This document shows positions 30,794 to 38,177 of a stretch of 64,000 bases of DNA, one piece after another. The notes beneath the pieces are model-generated. The model saw only the letters and a list, made by a program, of their open reading frames with translations. It made no database searches and was not told the origin of the DNA. Positions within the stretch are counted from its first letter, which is position 1. Every line of letters starts with the position of its first letter. This DNA is from CAVQZA01 sp963718355 (GTDB lineage Bacteria; Actinomycetota; Thermoleophilia; Gaiellales; Gaiellaceae): positions 17,279-81,278 of the forward strand of contig CAVQZA010000015.1 in assembly GCA_963718355.1 (NCBI GenBank), in the 5' to 3' direction. The position numbers were made by a program, and so were the translations under genes.

Positions 30794-32347
30794 GTGCGCC
30801 GCATCGCCCTGCTCGCAGCCTCGTTCCTGCTCCTCGCCGTGCCCGGAGCTCGGGCGTGGACGTGGCCCGCCGGCGGGGCGGTGCTGCAACCGTTCGTGTT
30901 CGATCGCGCCCATCCATACGCCGGCGGCCAGCATCGCGGCATCGACGTCGCGGCCGCGCCCGGCGAGCCGATCCTCGCGCCCGCCGCGGGAACCGTCTCG
31001 TTCGCGGGAACTGTCCCGAGCGGCGGTCCGACCATCACCATCCTCACGCCGGACGGGTACGCGGTCACGCTGCTCCACCTCGGCTCGCTTGCCGTTGTGC
31101 GAGGCACGGCGGTGGCTGAGGGGCAGGGCGTTGGCGCGGCCGGAGCCGGCGGCTTCGTCTATCTCGGCGTTCGGCTGGCCACCGACCCTCAGGGCTACGT
31201 CGATCCGCTTGGGTTCCTGCCGCCGAGGGCCGCCCCGCCGACCTCGGCGCCAGTTCCGGCACCCGCGCCTGTCGTCGTTGCCCCGGTTCCGGCTGTCACG
31301 CCGGCGCTCGCGCCGGCCGTCGATTCGACGCCCGCGGTGACGCCGGTGCCGGAGCCCGCGCCGATCACAGTCTCGGCGCCGAACTCCGATGCGCCGTCAC
31401 CGGAGCCGTCACCCGCGCCCGTCGACGCGCCGCCTGCCACGCCGTCGACTCCGAGCCCCGCCGCCGATCCGACGCCGGTCGTAGAAGCTCTTCCGGCAGC
31501 GCCCGTCGACCCTGATCCGGCTCCGACTGACGCCGCTCCCGCGCCCGTGGAGGCGCCTCCGGCCGATCCTGCGCCGGCGAACCCACCTGCCCCACCGTCG
31601 CCCGCCGCTGACGTCCCGAGTGTCGACCCGCTGCCCCTCGACCCAGATCCGTTGGTCTCTTTGCCGGGCGATCCTCCGGCCGGCCCGGCACCTCAGCCCC
31701 TTCCGTCGACGCCGGCGCCGGGGCCGACGCCCGAGGCGACTATTCAGCCTGCGCCCGCGCCGGCTATCAGTGCTCCTGCGCTGGTGACCGCCCTTGCAGC
31801 CGGCCCCGCTCCGGTCGAGCCACGATTGGGCCCGCTCCCTCGCCCCGAGAAGACCCCGCGCCCTGTGGGCCCTCGTCGATGGGTGGCTCCGTCGGCTCCT
31901 TCGGTCGCTGCCGTGCAGCCACCGCCTCCCGCGCGGTCACCTATGAGTGCGCCCCGAGTGCGCATCGGACGCCCACGCGTGGCGGTCCGTCCTGCTCACG
32001 GCCTCCCGGCGCTAGCGCATCGACGCGGCATGCCGTGGGCGCTCGGCGCGGCACTCGGGCTCCTGTCTCTCGTGTGCCTGACCCCTCTCGGCCTGAAGGT
32101 CGCGATGGGTCGGCCTCGTATCATCCAGGTAGATGAGCGAACCGAGGAAGATCCTGGTCGCGGTGGCGTGGCCGTATGCGAGCGGGCCTCGCCACATCGG
32201 CCATGTGGCGGGGTTCGGGGTGCCGTCGGACACGTTCGCCCGCTACCACCGGCTCAAGGGCAACGCCGTCCTGATGGTCAGCGGGACCGACGAGCACGGC
32301 ACGCCGGTGATGGTGGCGGCCGACGACGCGGGCGAGTCTCCGCGTGA
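30794..32347 (+). CDS. M23-like peptidase domain protein with long Pro/Ala-rich region and C-terminal membrane anchor
   Basis: A signal peptide (MRRIALLAASFLLLAVPGARA) is followed by a LysM-free M23 domain (about 22-145) with GGQHRGIDVAAAPGEPILAP, supplying His and Asp ligands. The second site reads VTLLHLGS, so the first His of the usual HxH is missing and the domain may be non-catalytic. Residues 150-395 are Pro/Ala/Asp-rich with few charged breaks, as in wall-spanning linkers, and a hydrophobic helix WALGAALGLLSLVCL lies near residue 420. The frame then runs 215 nt into metG as an Arg/Gly-rich tail. A lost stop or one-base shift near 32100 is likely, so the true 3' end is uncertain. Confidence 0.75.
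   Translation: MRRIALLAASFLLLAVPGARAWTWPAGGAVLQPFVFDRAHPYAGGQHRGIDVAAAPGEPILAPAAGTVSFAGTVPSGGPTITILTPDGYAVTLLHLGSLAVVRGTAVAEGQGVGAAGAGGFVYLGVRLATDPQGYVDPLGFLPPRAAPPTSAPVPAPAPVVVAPVPAVTPALAPAVDSTPAVTPVPEPAPITVSAPNSDAPSPEPSPAPVDAPPATPSTPSPAADPTPVVEALPAAPVDPDPAPTDAAPAPVEAPPADPAPANPPAPPSPAADVPSVDPLPLDPDPLVSLPGDPPAGPAPQPLPSTPAPGPTPEATIQPAPAPAISAPALVTALAAGPAPVEPRLGPLPRPEKTPRPVGPRRWVAPSAPSVAAVQPPPPARSPMSAPRVRIGRPRVAVRPAHGLPALAHRRGMPWALGAALGLLSLVCLTPLGLKVAMGRPRIIQVDERTEEDPGRGGVAVCERASPHRPCGGVRGAVGHVRPLPPAQGQRRPDGQRDRRARHAGDGGGRRRGRVSA
32119..32124 (+). promoter_or_regulatory. -10 box TATCAT of metG
   Basis: TATCAT ends 8 nt before ATG 32133. No ribosome site is present, consistent with leaderless initiation of the metG operon. 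Confidence 0.45.
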
Positions 32348-33929
32348 AACCGCCGACCGCTTCAACCAGGTCATCCGCGACGACCTGCGGAACCTCGGGC
32401 TCTCGTACGACCTGTTCACCCGGACCACGACCCAGAACCACTACCGCGTCGTTCAGGACATGTTCCGGACGCTGTACGAGAAGGGGTACGTCATCGAGGA
32501 GATCACCCTCGGCGCGTTCTCGGCCACCACCGGCCACACCCTTCCCGATCGCTACATCGAGGGGACGTGCCCGCACTGCGGCTACAACGGCGCGCGCGGC
32601 GACCAGTGCGACAACTGCGGCCGCCAGCTCGATCCTGTCGACCTGATCGACCCGCGCTCGCGGATCGACGGGACGACGCCGGAGTTCCGCAAGACGAAGC
32701 ATCTGTTCCTGGATCTGCCGGCGTTCAAGGACGAGCTCACCGCCTGGATCGAGACGCAGGAGCACTGGCGCCCCAACGTCCGCGCCTTCTCGCTCAATTT
32801 CGTCAAGGAACTGAAACCGCGTGCGATCACACGTGACCTCGACTGGGGTGTGCCGATTCCCGTGGCGGGCTACGACGATCTCACCGACAAGCGCATCTAC
32901 GTCTGGTTCGATGCGGTGATCGGCTACCTCTCCGCCGCGGTCGAGTGGGCCGCCAACACCGTCTCGCCCGATGCGTGGCGCACGTGGTGGCAGAACCCGG
33001 ACTCCGAGCACTTCTACTTCATGGGGAAGGACAACATCGTCTTCCACACCGTGATCTGGCCGAGCATCCTCCTCGGCTACGGCGAAGGTGGAGAGGTCGG
33101 CGCGGGCCAGGGCGAGCTCGAGCTGCCGTACAACATCGTGTCGAGCGAGTTCCTCACGCAGGAGGGAAAGAAGTTCGCCGCGAGTCGTGGCATCGGCATC
33201 TACGTGAGCGACTTCCTGAGCCGCTACGACGCCGACGCGCTCCGTTACTTCCTCTCGATCGCTGGCCCCGAGACCCAGGACACCGACTTCACCTGGGCCG
33301 AGTTCGTGCGCCGCAACAACGACGAGCTCGTCGCAACATGGGGAAACCTTGTCAACCGCACCCTCACGAGCGCGCACCGCACCTTCGGCGCCGTCCCCGA
33401 GCCAGGCCCGCTCACCGCCGAGGACGAGGCGCTCCTCGCGGCGGTCGACGGCGGCTTCGAGACCGTGGGCGGGCTGATCGAGCAGGCCCGCTTCAAGGCC
33501 GGCCTCACCGAGGCGATGCGCCTCGCCGCGCTCGCGAACCAGTACACGAGCGAGCAGGAGCCCTGGGCGCTCCTCAAGACCGACCGTGACCGCGCGGCCA
33601 CCGTCCTCTACGTCGCGCTCTGCGCCGTCGACAGCCTCAAGACCTTGCTCACGCCGTTTCTCCCGTTCAGTGCGCAGTCGCTCCACGAGCTGCTCGGGTA
33701 CGACGGCTACCTCGCAGGCCCGCTCGAGTTCCGCGAGATCGAGGAGGCCGGAGGCGATCGCCACCTCGTGCTCACCGGCGACTATTCGAGCTGGGTCGGC
33801 CGCTGGGAGCCGAGCACGCTCGCGCCCGGCCAGGCGCTCCGCGAGCCGCGACCGCTCTTCAAGAAGCTCGATCCGGCACAGGTGGTCGCCGACGAGCTCG
33901 CCCGCATGGAAGCCGCAGCCGGCGGGTGA
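32133..33929 (+). CDS. metG: Methionyl-tRNA synthetase
   Basis: The 598-residue class I synthetase has the HIGH motif as GPRHIGHVAGF and TDEHGTPVMVAA. A zinc knuckle follows (CPHCGYNGARGDQCDNCG, four cysteines), then DLDWGVPIPVAGYDD and YVWFDAVIGYLSA. The KMSKS loop reads EGKKFAASRG, with the second Lys and Ser changed as in some actinobacterial enzymes. An anticodon-binding helical domain ends the protein; there is no C-terminal tRNA-binding (EMAP-like) domain. It is followed by tatD (GTGA overlap), the classic metG-tatD-rsmA order. Confidence 0.96.
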   Translation: MSEPRKILVAVAWPYASGPRHIGHVAGFGVPSDTFARYHRLKGNAVLMVSGTDEHGTPVMVAADDAGESPRETADRFNQVIRDDLRNLGLSYDLFTRTTTQNHYRVVQDMFRTLYEKGYVIEEITLGAFSATTGHTLPDRYIEGTCPHCGYNGARGDQCDNCGRQLDPVDLIDPRSRIDGTTPEFRKTKHLFLDLPAFKDELTAWIETQEHWRPNVRAFSLNFVKELKPRAITRDLDWGVPIPVAGYDDLTDKRIYVWFDAVIGYLSAAVEWAANTVSPDAWRTWWQNPDSEHFYFMGKDNIVFHTVIWPSILLGYGEGGEVGAGQGELELPYNIVSSEFLTQEGKKFAASRGIGIYVSDFLSRYDADALRYFLSIAGPETQDTDFTWAEFVRRNNDELVATWGNLVNRTLTSAHRTFGAVPEPGPLTAEDEALLAAVDGGFETVGGLIEQARFKAGLTEAMRLAALANQYTSEQEPWALLKTDRDRAATVLYVALCAVDSLKTLLTPFLPFSAQSLHELLGYDGYLAGPLEFREIEEAGGDRHLVLTGDYSSWVGRWEPSTLAPGQALREPRPLFKKLDPAQVVADELARMEAAAGG

Positions 33930-34672
33930 TCGACACACATGCGCACCTCGACATGTGCGCCGACCCGCCCGAGACGCTCGTCGAGCGCGCACGCGAGGCA
34001 GGTGTGACCCGCATCGTCACCGTCGGCACCACGGTCGCAGGCAGTCGCACGGCACTCGAGCTCGCCGACGCCCACGACGGCGTCTTCGCCGCAGTCGGCA
34101 TCCACCCGCACGAGGCGGGCGCCGCCACCGAGGCCGACGTAGCCGAGCTCGAGGCGCTGCTCGCCAACCCGAAGGCCGTAGCCGTCGGCGAGACCGGGCT
34201 CGACCACTACCGCGACTACGCGCCGCACGACGCCCAGCTCCGGCTCTTCGAACAGCTCCTCGGCCTCGCGGAGACGCACCGCAAGCCGGTCGTGATCCAC
34301 ACCCGCGCCGCCGACGACGACACCGCCGCCGTCCTCACCGGCTTCACCGGCGAGGTGATCCTGCACTGCTTCTCGTCGCCGGCGCTGCTGCCGCTCGCGC
34401 TGGAACGCCGCTGGTACGTCTCGTTCGCCGGCAACGTCACCTACCCGAAGGCGCCGGAGCTCCGCGCGGCCGCCGCGCAGGTGCCCGCCGACCGGATCCT
34501 CGCCGAGACCGACTGCCCGTACCTCGCGCCCCAGCCGCGCCGTGGCCGCCCGAACGAGCCCGCCAACGTCGTCAACACGCTCGCCACTCTCGCCGAGGTG
34601 CGAGGCGAGGATCCGGCCGAGCTCGAGCGCCAGATCGACGCGAACGCGGCCGCAGTCTTCTCGCTGCCGTGA
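33926..34672 (+). CDS. tatD: TatD-family deoxyribonuclease
   Basis: The 248-residue TIM-barrel metal hydrolase has IDTHAHLDMCADPP, AAVGIHPHEAG, AVGETGLDHYRDY, VVIHTRAADDD and LAETDCPYLAPQPRRG, every metal ligand of the family. TatD enzymes are 3'-5' DNA/RNA exonucleases linked to repair; some members deacylate tRNAs. GTG 33926 lies in the metG stop, and its own stop overlaps rsmA. Full length. Confidence 0.94.
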   Translation: MIDTHAHLDMCADPPETLVERAREAGVTRIVTVGTTVAGSRTALELADAHDGVFAAVGIHPHEAGAATEADVAELEALLANPKAVAVGETGLDHYRDYAPHDAQLRLFEQLLGLAETHRKPVVIHTRAADDDTAAVLTGFTGEVILHCFSSPALLPLALERRWYVSFAGNVTYPKAPELRAAAAQVPADRILAETDCPYLAPQPRRGRPNEPANVVNTLATLAEVRGEDPAELERQIDANAAAVFSLP

Positions 34673-35439
34673 CCGTGCGGCCGAAGAAGAAGCTCGGCCA
34701 GCACTTCCTCGCCGACGAGAACATCCTCGGCGTGATCGGTCGCCTCGCCGGGCTCGAGCCGGCCGATCGCGTCCTCGAGATCGGGCCGGGGCTCGGCGTC
34801 CTCACCACGTACCTCGCCGACCGCGTCGCGCACGTCGATGCCGTCGAGCTCGACCACTCGCTCGAGGCGCCGCTGCGCGAGCGGCTCGGCGATCGGACGA
34901 ACGTCGACCTGCATTTCGGCGACGCGCTCGCCCTCGACCTCGCGCTCCTGGCGCCCGCGAAGCTCGTTTCGAACCTCCCGTACAACGTCGCCACGCCCGT
35001 CATCGTCGAGAGCCTCGACGGCCTGCCGACGGTCGAGCTCTGGTGCGTGATGGTGCAGCGCGAGGTGGCCGAGCGGCTGTTCGCCTCGCCCTCGACCAAG
35101 GCCTACGGCGCCGTCTCGGTGCTCATGCAGCTCGCCACCGAGAAGACAGGCTTCCATCCCGTCTCGCGCGAGGTCTTTCGCCCGCGCCCGAATGTCGAAT
35201 CGGCACTCGTCGCGTTCCGCCGTGTCACGCTTCCCGACCGCTACCGCGAGCTGAAGACGGTCGTCGAGGCCGCCTTCTCGCACCGCCGCAAGACGCTCCC
35301 GAACTCGCTCCAGCTCGCCGGCCTCGCGCCACGCGTCCGCGCGGAGGAGGCCCTTGCCGCGCTCGGCCGCCCGCCGACGGCCCGCGCCGAAGAGCTCACC
35401 CCGGCCGAGTTCGTCACGCTCGCCGAGGCGCTCCGGTGA
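34669..35439 (+). CDS. rsmA: 16S rRNA (adenine-1518/1519-N6) dimethyltransferase RsmA/KsgA
   Basis: The 256-residue enzyme dimethylates two adjacent adenines in helix 45 of 16S rRNA. Motifs are KKLGQHFLADENI, VLEIGPGLGVLTTYLA, the catalytic LVSNLPYNVATPVI, VMVQREVAERL and FRPRPNVESALV. GTG 34669 overlaps the tatD stop; a second GTG two codons later is also possible. Its own stop overlaps ispE (GTGA). Function certain by motif content. Confidence 0.95.
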   Translation: MTVRPKKKLGQHFLADENILGVIGRLAGLEPADRVLEIGPGLGVLTTYLADRVAHVDAVELDHSLEAPLRERLGDRTNVDLHFGDALALDLALLAPAKLVSNLPYNVATPVIVESLDGLPTVELWCVMVQREVAERLFASPSTKAYGAVSVLMQLATEKTGFHPVSREVFRPRPNVESALVAFRRVTLPDRYRELKTVVEAAFSHRRKTLPNSLQLAGLAPRVRAEEALAALGRPPTARAEELTPAEFVTLAEALR

Positions 35440-36254
35440 ACCGGGCTTCCGCCACCGCGAAGCTCAACCTCGCGCTCGTCGTCGGCCCGACGCGCCCCGA
35501 CGGGAAGCACGAGGTCGTCACCGTGCTCCAGCGGCTCGCGCTCTGCGACCGCGTCCGCGTCGAGCCCGCCGCCGGCTTCTCGGTGCGCGGCTTCGCAGAG
35601 GACACGCTGGTCGGCGACGCGCTGCGCAGGCTCGCCGCCGAGGCGGGCGTCGAGGCGAGCTGGGAGGCGACGATCGACAAGAAGCTCCCGCTCGCTGCGG
35701 GACTCGGGGGCGGCAGCTCCGACGCGGCGACGGCGCTTCGCCTCGCGAACGAGACACTCGCGGAGCCGCTCGCACCCGCGCGCCTCCTGGCGCTCGCCGC
35801 GGAGCTCGGCGCCGACGTCCCGTTTTTCCTCACCCAGGGCCCGCAGCTCGGTACCGGCGACGGCAGCGTGCTTGCCCCGCTCGAGCTTCCGCAGGACTAC
35901 TGGGTCGTCCTCGTCCTCCCGGACGGCGCCGAGAAGGCCTCGACCCGCGCGGTCTACGACGCATTCGATGCCCGCCGCGGGGAGGAGGCCTTCGCCGAGC
36001 GCCGCGCCGGCCTTCTCACAGCACTCGCGGAGACGCACCGCCAGCGCGACCTCGCCGCGCTTCCCCGCAACGACTTGGCCACCTCGCCCGTCGCCGTGGA
36101 GCTCGAGGAGCGAGGCGCATTTCGCGCCGACGTCACCGGCGCCGGCCCGGTCGTCTACGGCCTCTTCCTCCACCGCGCCGCGGCAGCCGAGGCCCGCCGC
36201 GCGCTCCGCGGCCGTGGACGCACCTGGCTGACCGTTCCGGCTTGGTACGGTTGA
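35436..36254 (+). CDS. ispE: 4-diphosphocytidyl-2-C-methyl-D-erythritol kinase IspE
   Basis: The 272-residue GHMP kinase of the methylerythritol phosphate isoprenoid pathway has ASATAKLNLALVVG, the ATP loop PLAAGLGGGSSDAATALRL, ELGADVPFFL and the C-terminal VTGAGPVVYGLF. It is slightly short, with the N-terminal PRxDGxHE loop present as PTRPDGKHEV. It ends the metG-tatD-rsmA-ispE run; all links are 4-nt overlaps, so the four proteins are probably made from one message. Confidence 0.94.
   Translation: MNRASATAKLNLALVVGPTRPDGKHEVVTVLQRLALCDRVRVEPAAGFSVRGFAEDTLVGDALRRLAAEAGVEASWEATIDKKLPLAAGLGGGSSDAATALRLANETLAEPLAPARLLALAAELGADVPFFLTQGPQLGTGDGSVLAPLELPQDYWVVLVLPDGAEKASTRAVYDAFDARRGEEAFAERRAGLLTALAETHRQRDLAALPRNDLATSPVAVELEERGAFRADVTGAGPVVYGLFLHRAAAAEARRALRGRGRTWLTVPAWYG
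36246..36251 (+). promoter_or_regulatory. -10 box TACGGT inside the ispE end
   Basis: TACGGT ends 7 nt before ATG 36259 and lies within the last codons of ispE, so the next gene can be transcribed separately as a leaderless message. Confidence 0.45.
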
Positions 36255-36258
36255 GGCG

Positions 36259-36624
36259 ATGAGCGACTATCCGCCGCTCCCCGTGATCGAGCACGGCACG
36301 ACGCAGCAGGGCCGCTGGCTCCGGAGCCACCGTGTCCGGATAGCGATCTGGATCGCTGTGGTCGAGGGGATCCTCGTCGTCGTCCATGCGATCCCCTGGT
36401 GGCTCGCCGTGGTCGTCGGCGCGATCGCGGTCGTCCTGTACTACGAATTGGGGCGCAAGTCGCGCTCGGACACGGTTCGGCAGTCGAGCTGGATCGTCGC
36501 GGCCTCGCAGGTGATGGTCGCGCTCGTGCCGATTCTCGTCCTGATCCTCGGGACGCTCGCGATCATCGCAGTCGCGTTCCTCGCCGTACTGGCGCTGATC
36601 GCCCTCTTCGCGGAGCGCCGCTAA
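36259..36624 (+). CDS. Small membrane protein, function unknown
   Basis: The 121-residue protein has three to four hydrophobic segments (about 26-45, 47-62, 76-97 and 99-118) and a soluble N-terminus MSDYPPLPVIEHGTTQQG. The pattern is common for uncharacterised actinobacterial membrane proteins near ispE/glmU. It starts 4 nt after the ispE stop, with its own -10 box. No motif gives a function. Confidence 0.72.
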   Translation: MSDYPPLPVIEHGTTQQGRWLRSHRVRIAIWIAVVEGILVVVHAIPWWLAVVVGAIAVVLYYELGRKSRSDTVRQSSWIVAASQVMVALVPILVLILGTLAIIAVAFLAVLALIALFAERR

Positions 36625-36634
36625 TCAGTTCAGG

Positions 36635-36667
36635 GGGCCGTAGCCAAGCGGTAAGGCAGCGGGTTTT
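36635..36667 (+). pseudogene. Broken 5' half of a tRNA-Gln gene
   Basis: These 33 bases are identical to 36734-36766, covering most of the acceptor 5' strand, D arm and the start of the anticodon arm of the intact tRNA-Gln, at a 99-nt offset. After GGGTTTT the sequence departs; no matching anticodon 3' strand, T arm or acceptor 3' strand follows. A matching AGTTC also precedes both copies at the same offset, so this is a decayed tandem duplication rather than chance. Confidence 0.7.
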
Positions 36668-36671
36668 CAGC

Positions 36672-36696
36672 GTGGAGGAACCCATGGTTCCCCCAC
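36672..36696. other. Hairpin after the broken tRNA
   Basis: GTGGAGGAACC and GGTTCCCCCAC pair with one A-C mismatch around a CAT loop. It occupies the place where the anticodon and T arms should be in the duplicated tRNA. A second small palindrome, CCGAAC-AA-GTTCGG (36719-36732), abuts the intact tRNA. Either could influence processing; no function is shown. Confidence 0.4.
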
Positions 36697-36732
36697 GAGC
36701 CCCCTCCTTCGACGTAGTCCGAACAAGTTCGG

Positions 36733-36806
36733 TGGGCCGTAGCCAAGCGGTAAGGCAGCGGGTTTTGGTCCCGCGATCCCAGGTTCGAATCCTGGCGGCC
36801 CAGCCA
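36733..36806 (+). tRNA. tRNA-Gln (anticodon TTG)
   Basis: The acceptor stem TGGGCCG pairs with CGGCCCA, discriminator G36803, and CCA is encoded (36804-36806). The D arm is GCC/GGC around AAGCGGTAA. The anticodon stem GCGGG/CCCGC holds loop TTTTGGT, giving anticodon TTG for CAA glutamine codons. The T arm CCAGG/CCTGG has the standard TTCGAAT loop. The glmU TTG start lies only 2 nt after CCA, so the tRNA and glmU are almost certainly cotranscribed. Confidence 0.95.
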
Positions 36807-36808
36807 TT

Positions 36809-38131
36809 TTGAGCAGGAACCTCACAGCAGTGGTCATGGCCGGCGGTCGCGGCACGCGCATGAAGTCGGCGACGCCGAAGCATCTGCACCCGCTGCTCGG
36901 CCGCCGCATGGTCGACTGGGTGATCGAGGCGGCGCGTCCGCTCGGCCCCGACCCGCTGGTGGTGATCGCCTCGCCCGACAACGCGGACGCGTTCGACGGC
37001 CTCGCGGTCGCGGTGCAGGAGCACGCGCGCGGCACGGGCGACGCGGTTGCCTCCGCGCGCGGCGCGCTCGAGGGTCACGACGGCGACGTACTCGTCCTCT
37101 CGGGTGACACGCCGCTCCTCACGACCGCGCTGCTCGAAGGGCTGCTCGAGGCGCACCGCGACGCGAACGCGGCGGCGACGGTGCTCTCGTTCTCGCCGGC
37201 CGACGTTCGCAGCTACGGGCGCATCGTGCGGGATGGCGACGGGCGCCTGCGCGCGATCGTCGAGGCGGTCGACGCGTCGCCTGAGGAGCTTGCGATCGGC
37301 GAGGTCAACTCCTCGATCTATGTCTTCCGCGCCGAGAAGCTCTGGCCCGCGCTCGAGCGCCTCGAGCCGCACAACGCCCAGGGCGAGCTGTACCTGACCG
37401 ACGCCGTCCGCTTCCTCGTCGACGACGGCGACCACGTCGCCGTGCACGAGGCGGCCGACCCGGACGAGACCGAAGGCGTCAACACGCGAGTCGAGCTGGC
37501 CGCGGCCGCCGCCCAACTGCGCGACCGGATCAACGAAGCGCACCTGCTCGCGGGCGCCGGGATCGTCGACCCCGCGTCGACCTGGATCGACCCGACCGTC
37601 ACCCTCGAGGCCGACGCCGTGATCCATCCCTTCACGGTGCTGCGCGGTGCGACGAAGGTCGCCGCAGGCGCCGAGGTCGGCCCGCACGTCGTCGCCGTCG
37701 ACGCCGAGATCGGCCCGCGCGCCACGGTCGGCCCGTTCTGTTACCTGCGCCCCGGGACGGTGCTCGAGGAGGGCGCGAAGGCGGGCACGTTCGTCGAGTT
37801 GAAGCAGGCGCGAATCGGCAAGCGCACGAAGGTTCCGCACCTCTCGTACCTCGGGGATGCGGAGATCGGCGACGACACGAACATTGCAGCGGGTAACGTC
37901 ACGGTGAACTTCGCGCATGTGCCCGGCACGCCGAAAGGCAAGACGAAGATCGGCAGCAACGTCAGGACCGGTGTCGACAATGCATTCGTGGCACCGGTCG
38001 AGATAGGGGACGACGCCTGGATTGCGGCAGGCTCCGTGATTACGGATGATGTGCCTGCCGGAGCGCTCGCGATCGCCCGATCCCGACAGGTCAACAAAGA
38101 GGGTCATGTCGACAAGAAGCGGAACGACTGA
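36809..38131 (+). CDS. glmU: Bifunctional UDP-N-acetylglucosamine pyrophosphorylase / glucosamine-1-phosphate N-acetyltransferase GlmU
   Basis: The 440-residue enzyme makes UDP-GlcNAc for peptidoglycan. The N-terminal uridylyltransferase has VVMAGGRGTRMKSATPKHL, VLSGDTPLL and LYLTDAVRFL. The C-terminal left-handed beta-helix acetyltransferase has AEVGPHVV, VGPFCYLRPGTVLEEGAK, GTFVELKQ and IGSNVRTGVDNAFVAPV. Standard GlmU begins immediately before the TAVVMAGG strand, so TTG 36809 (M-S-R-N-L-T-A-V-V) is the best start. It is a little shorter than average at both ends. Confidence 0.94.
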   Translation: MSRNLTAVVMAGGRGTRMKSATPKHLHPLLGRRMVDWVIEAARPLGPDPLVVIASPDNADAFDGLAVAVQEHARGTGDAVASARGALEGHDGDVLVLSGDTPLLTTALLEGLLEAHRDANAAATVLSFSPADVRSYGRIVRDGDGRLRAIVEAVDASPEELAIGEVNSSIYVFRAEKLWPALERLEPHNAQGELYLTDAVRFLVDDGDHVAVHEAADPDETEGVNTRVELAAAAAQLRDRINEAHLLAGAGIVDPASTWIDPTVTLEADAVIHPFTVLRGATKVAAGAEVGPHVVAVDAEIGPRATVGPFCYLRPGTVLEEGAKAGTFVELKQARIGKRTKVPHLSYLGDAEIGDDTNIAAGNVTVNFAHVPGTPKGKTKIGSNVRTGVDNAFVAPVEIGDDAWIAAGSVITDDVPAGALAIARSRQVNKEGHVDKKRND

Positions 38132-38158
38132 GCTGGCCCGCCTGCCCGGACTCGAGGT

Positions 38159-38166
38159 GAAGGAGG
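38159..38166 (+). promoter_or_regulatory. Strong ribosome site AAGGAGGT deciding the prs start
   Basis: GAAGGAGGT is the strongest Shine-Dalgarno in the window. It lies 11 nt before GTG 38178, in the frame of prs, and favours that start over the in-frame ATG at 38106 which would overlap glmU by 26 nt. Confidence 0.7.
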
Positions 38167-38177
38167 TCGGACCCGCA

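Noticed and set aside
31250..31900. Proline/alanine-rich coding region as a minisatellite
   Set aside because: There is no constant repeat unit at DNA level; it reads as a wall-spanning linker.
36625..36806. Integration site of a mobile element at the duplicated tRNA
   Set aside because: The repeat is the 5' half, no integrase or foreign gene lies between the copies, and only 66 nt separate them.
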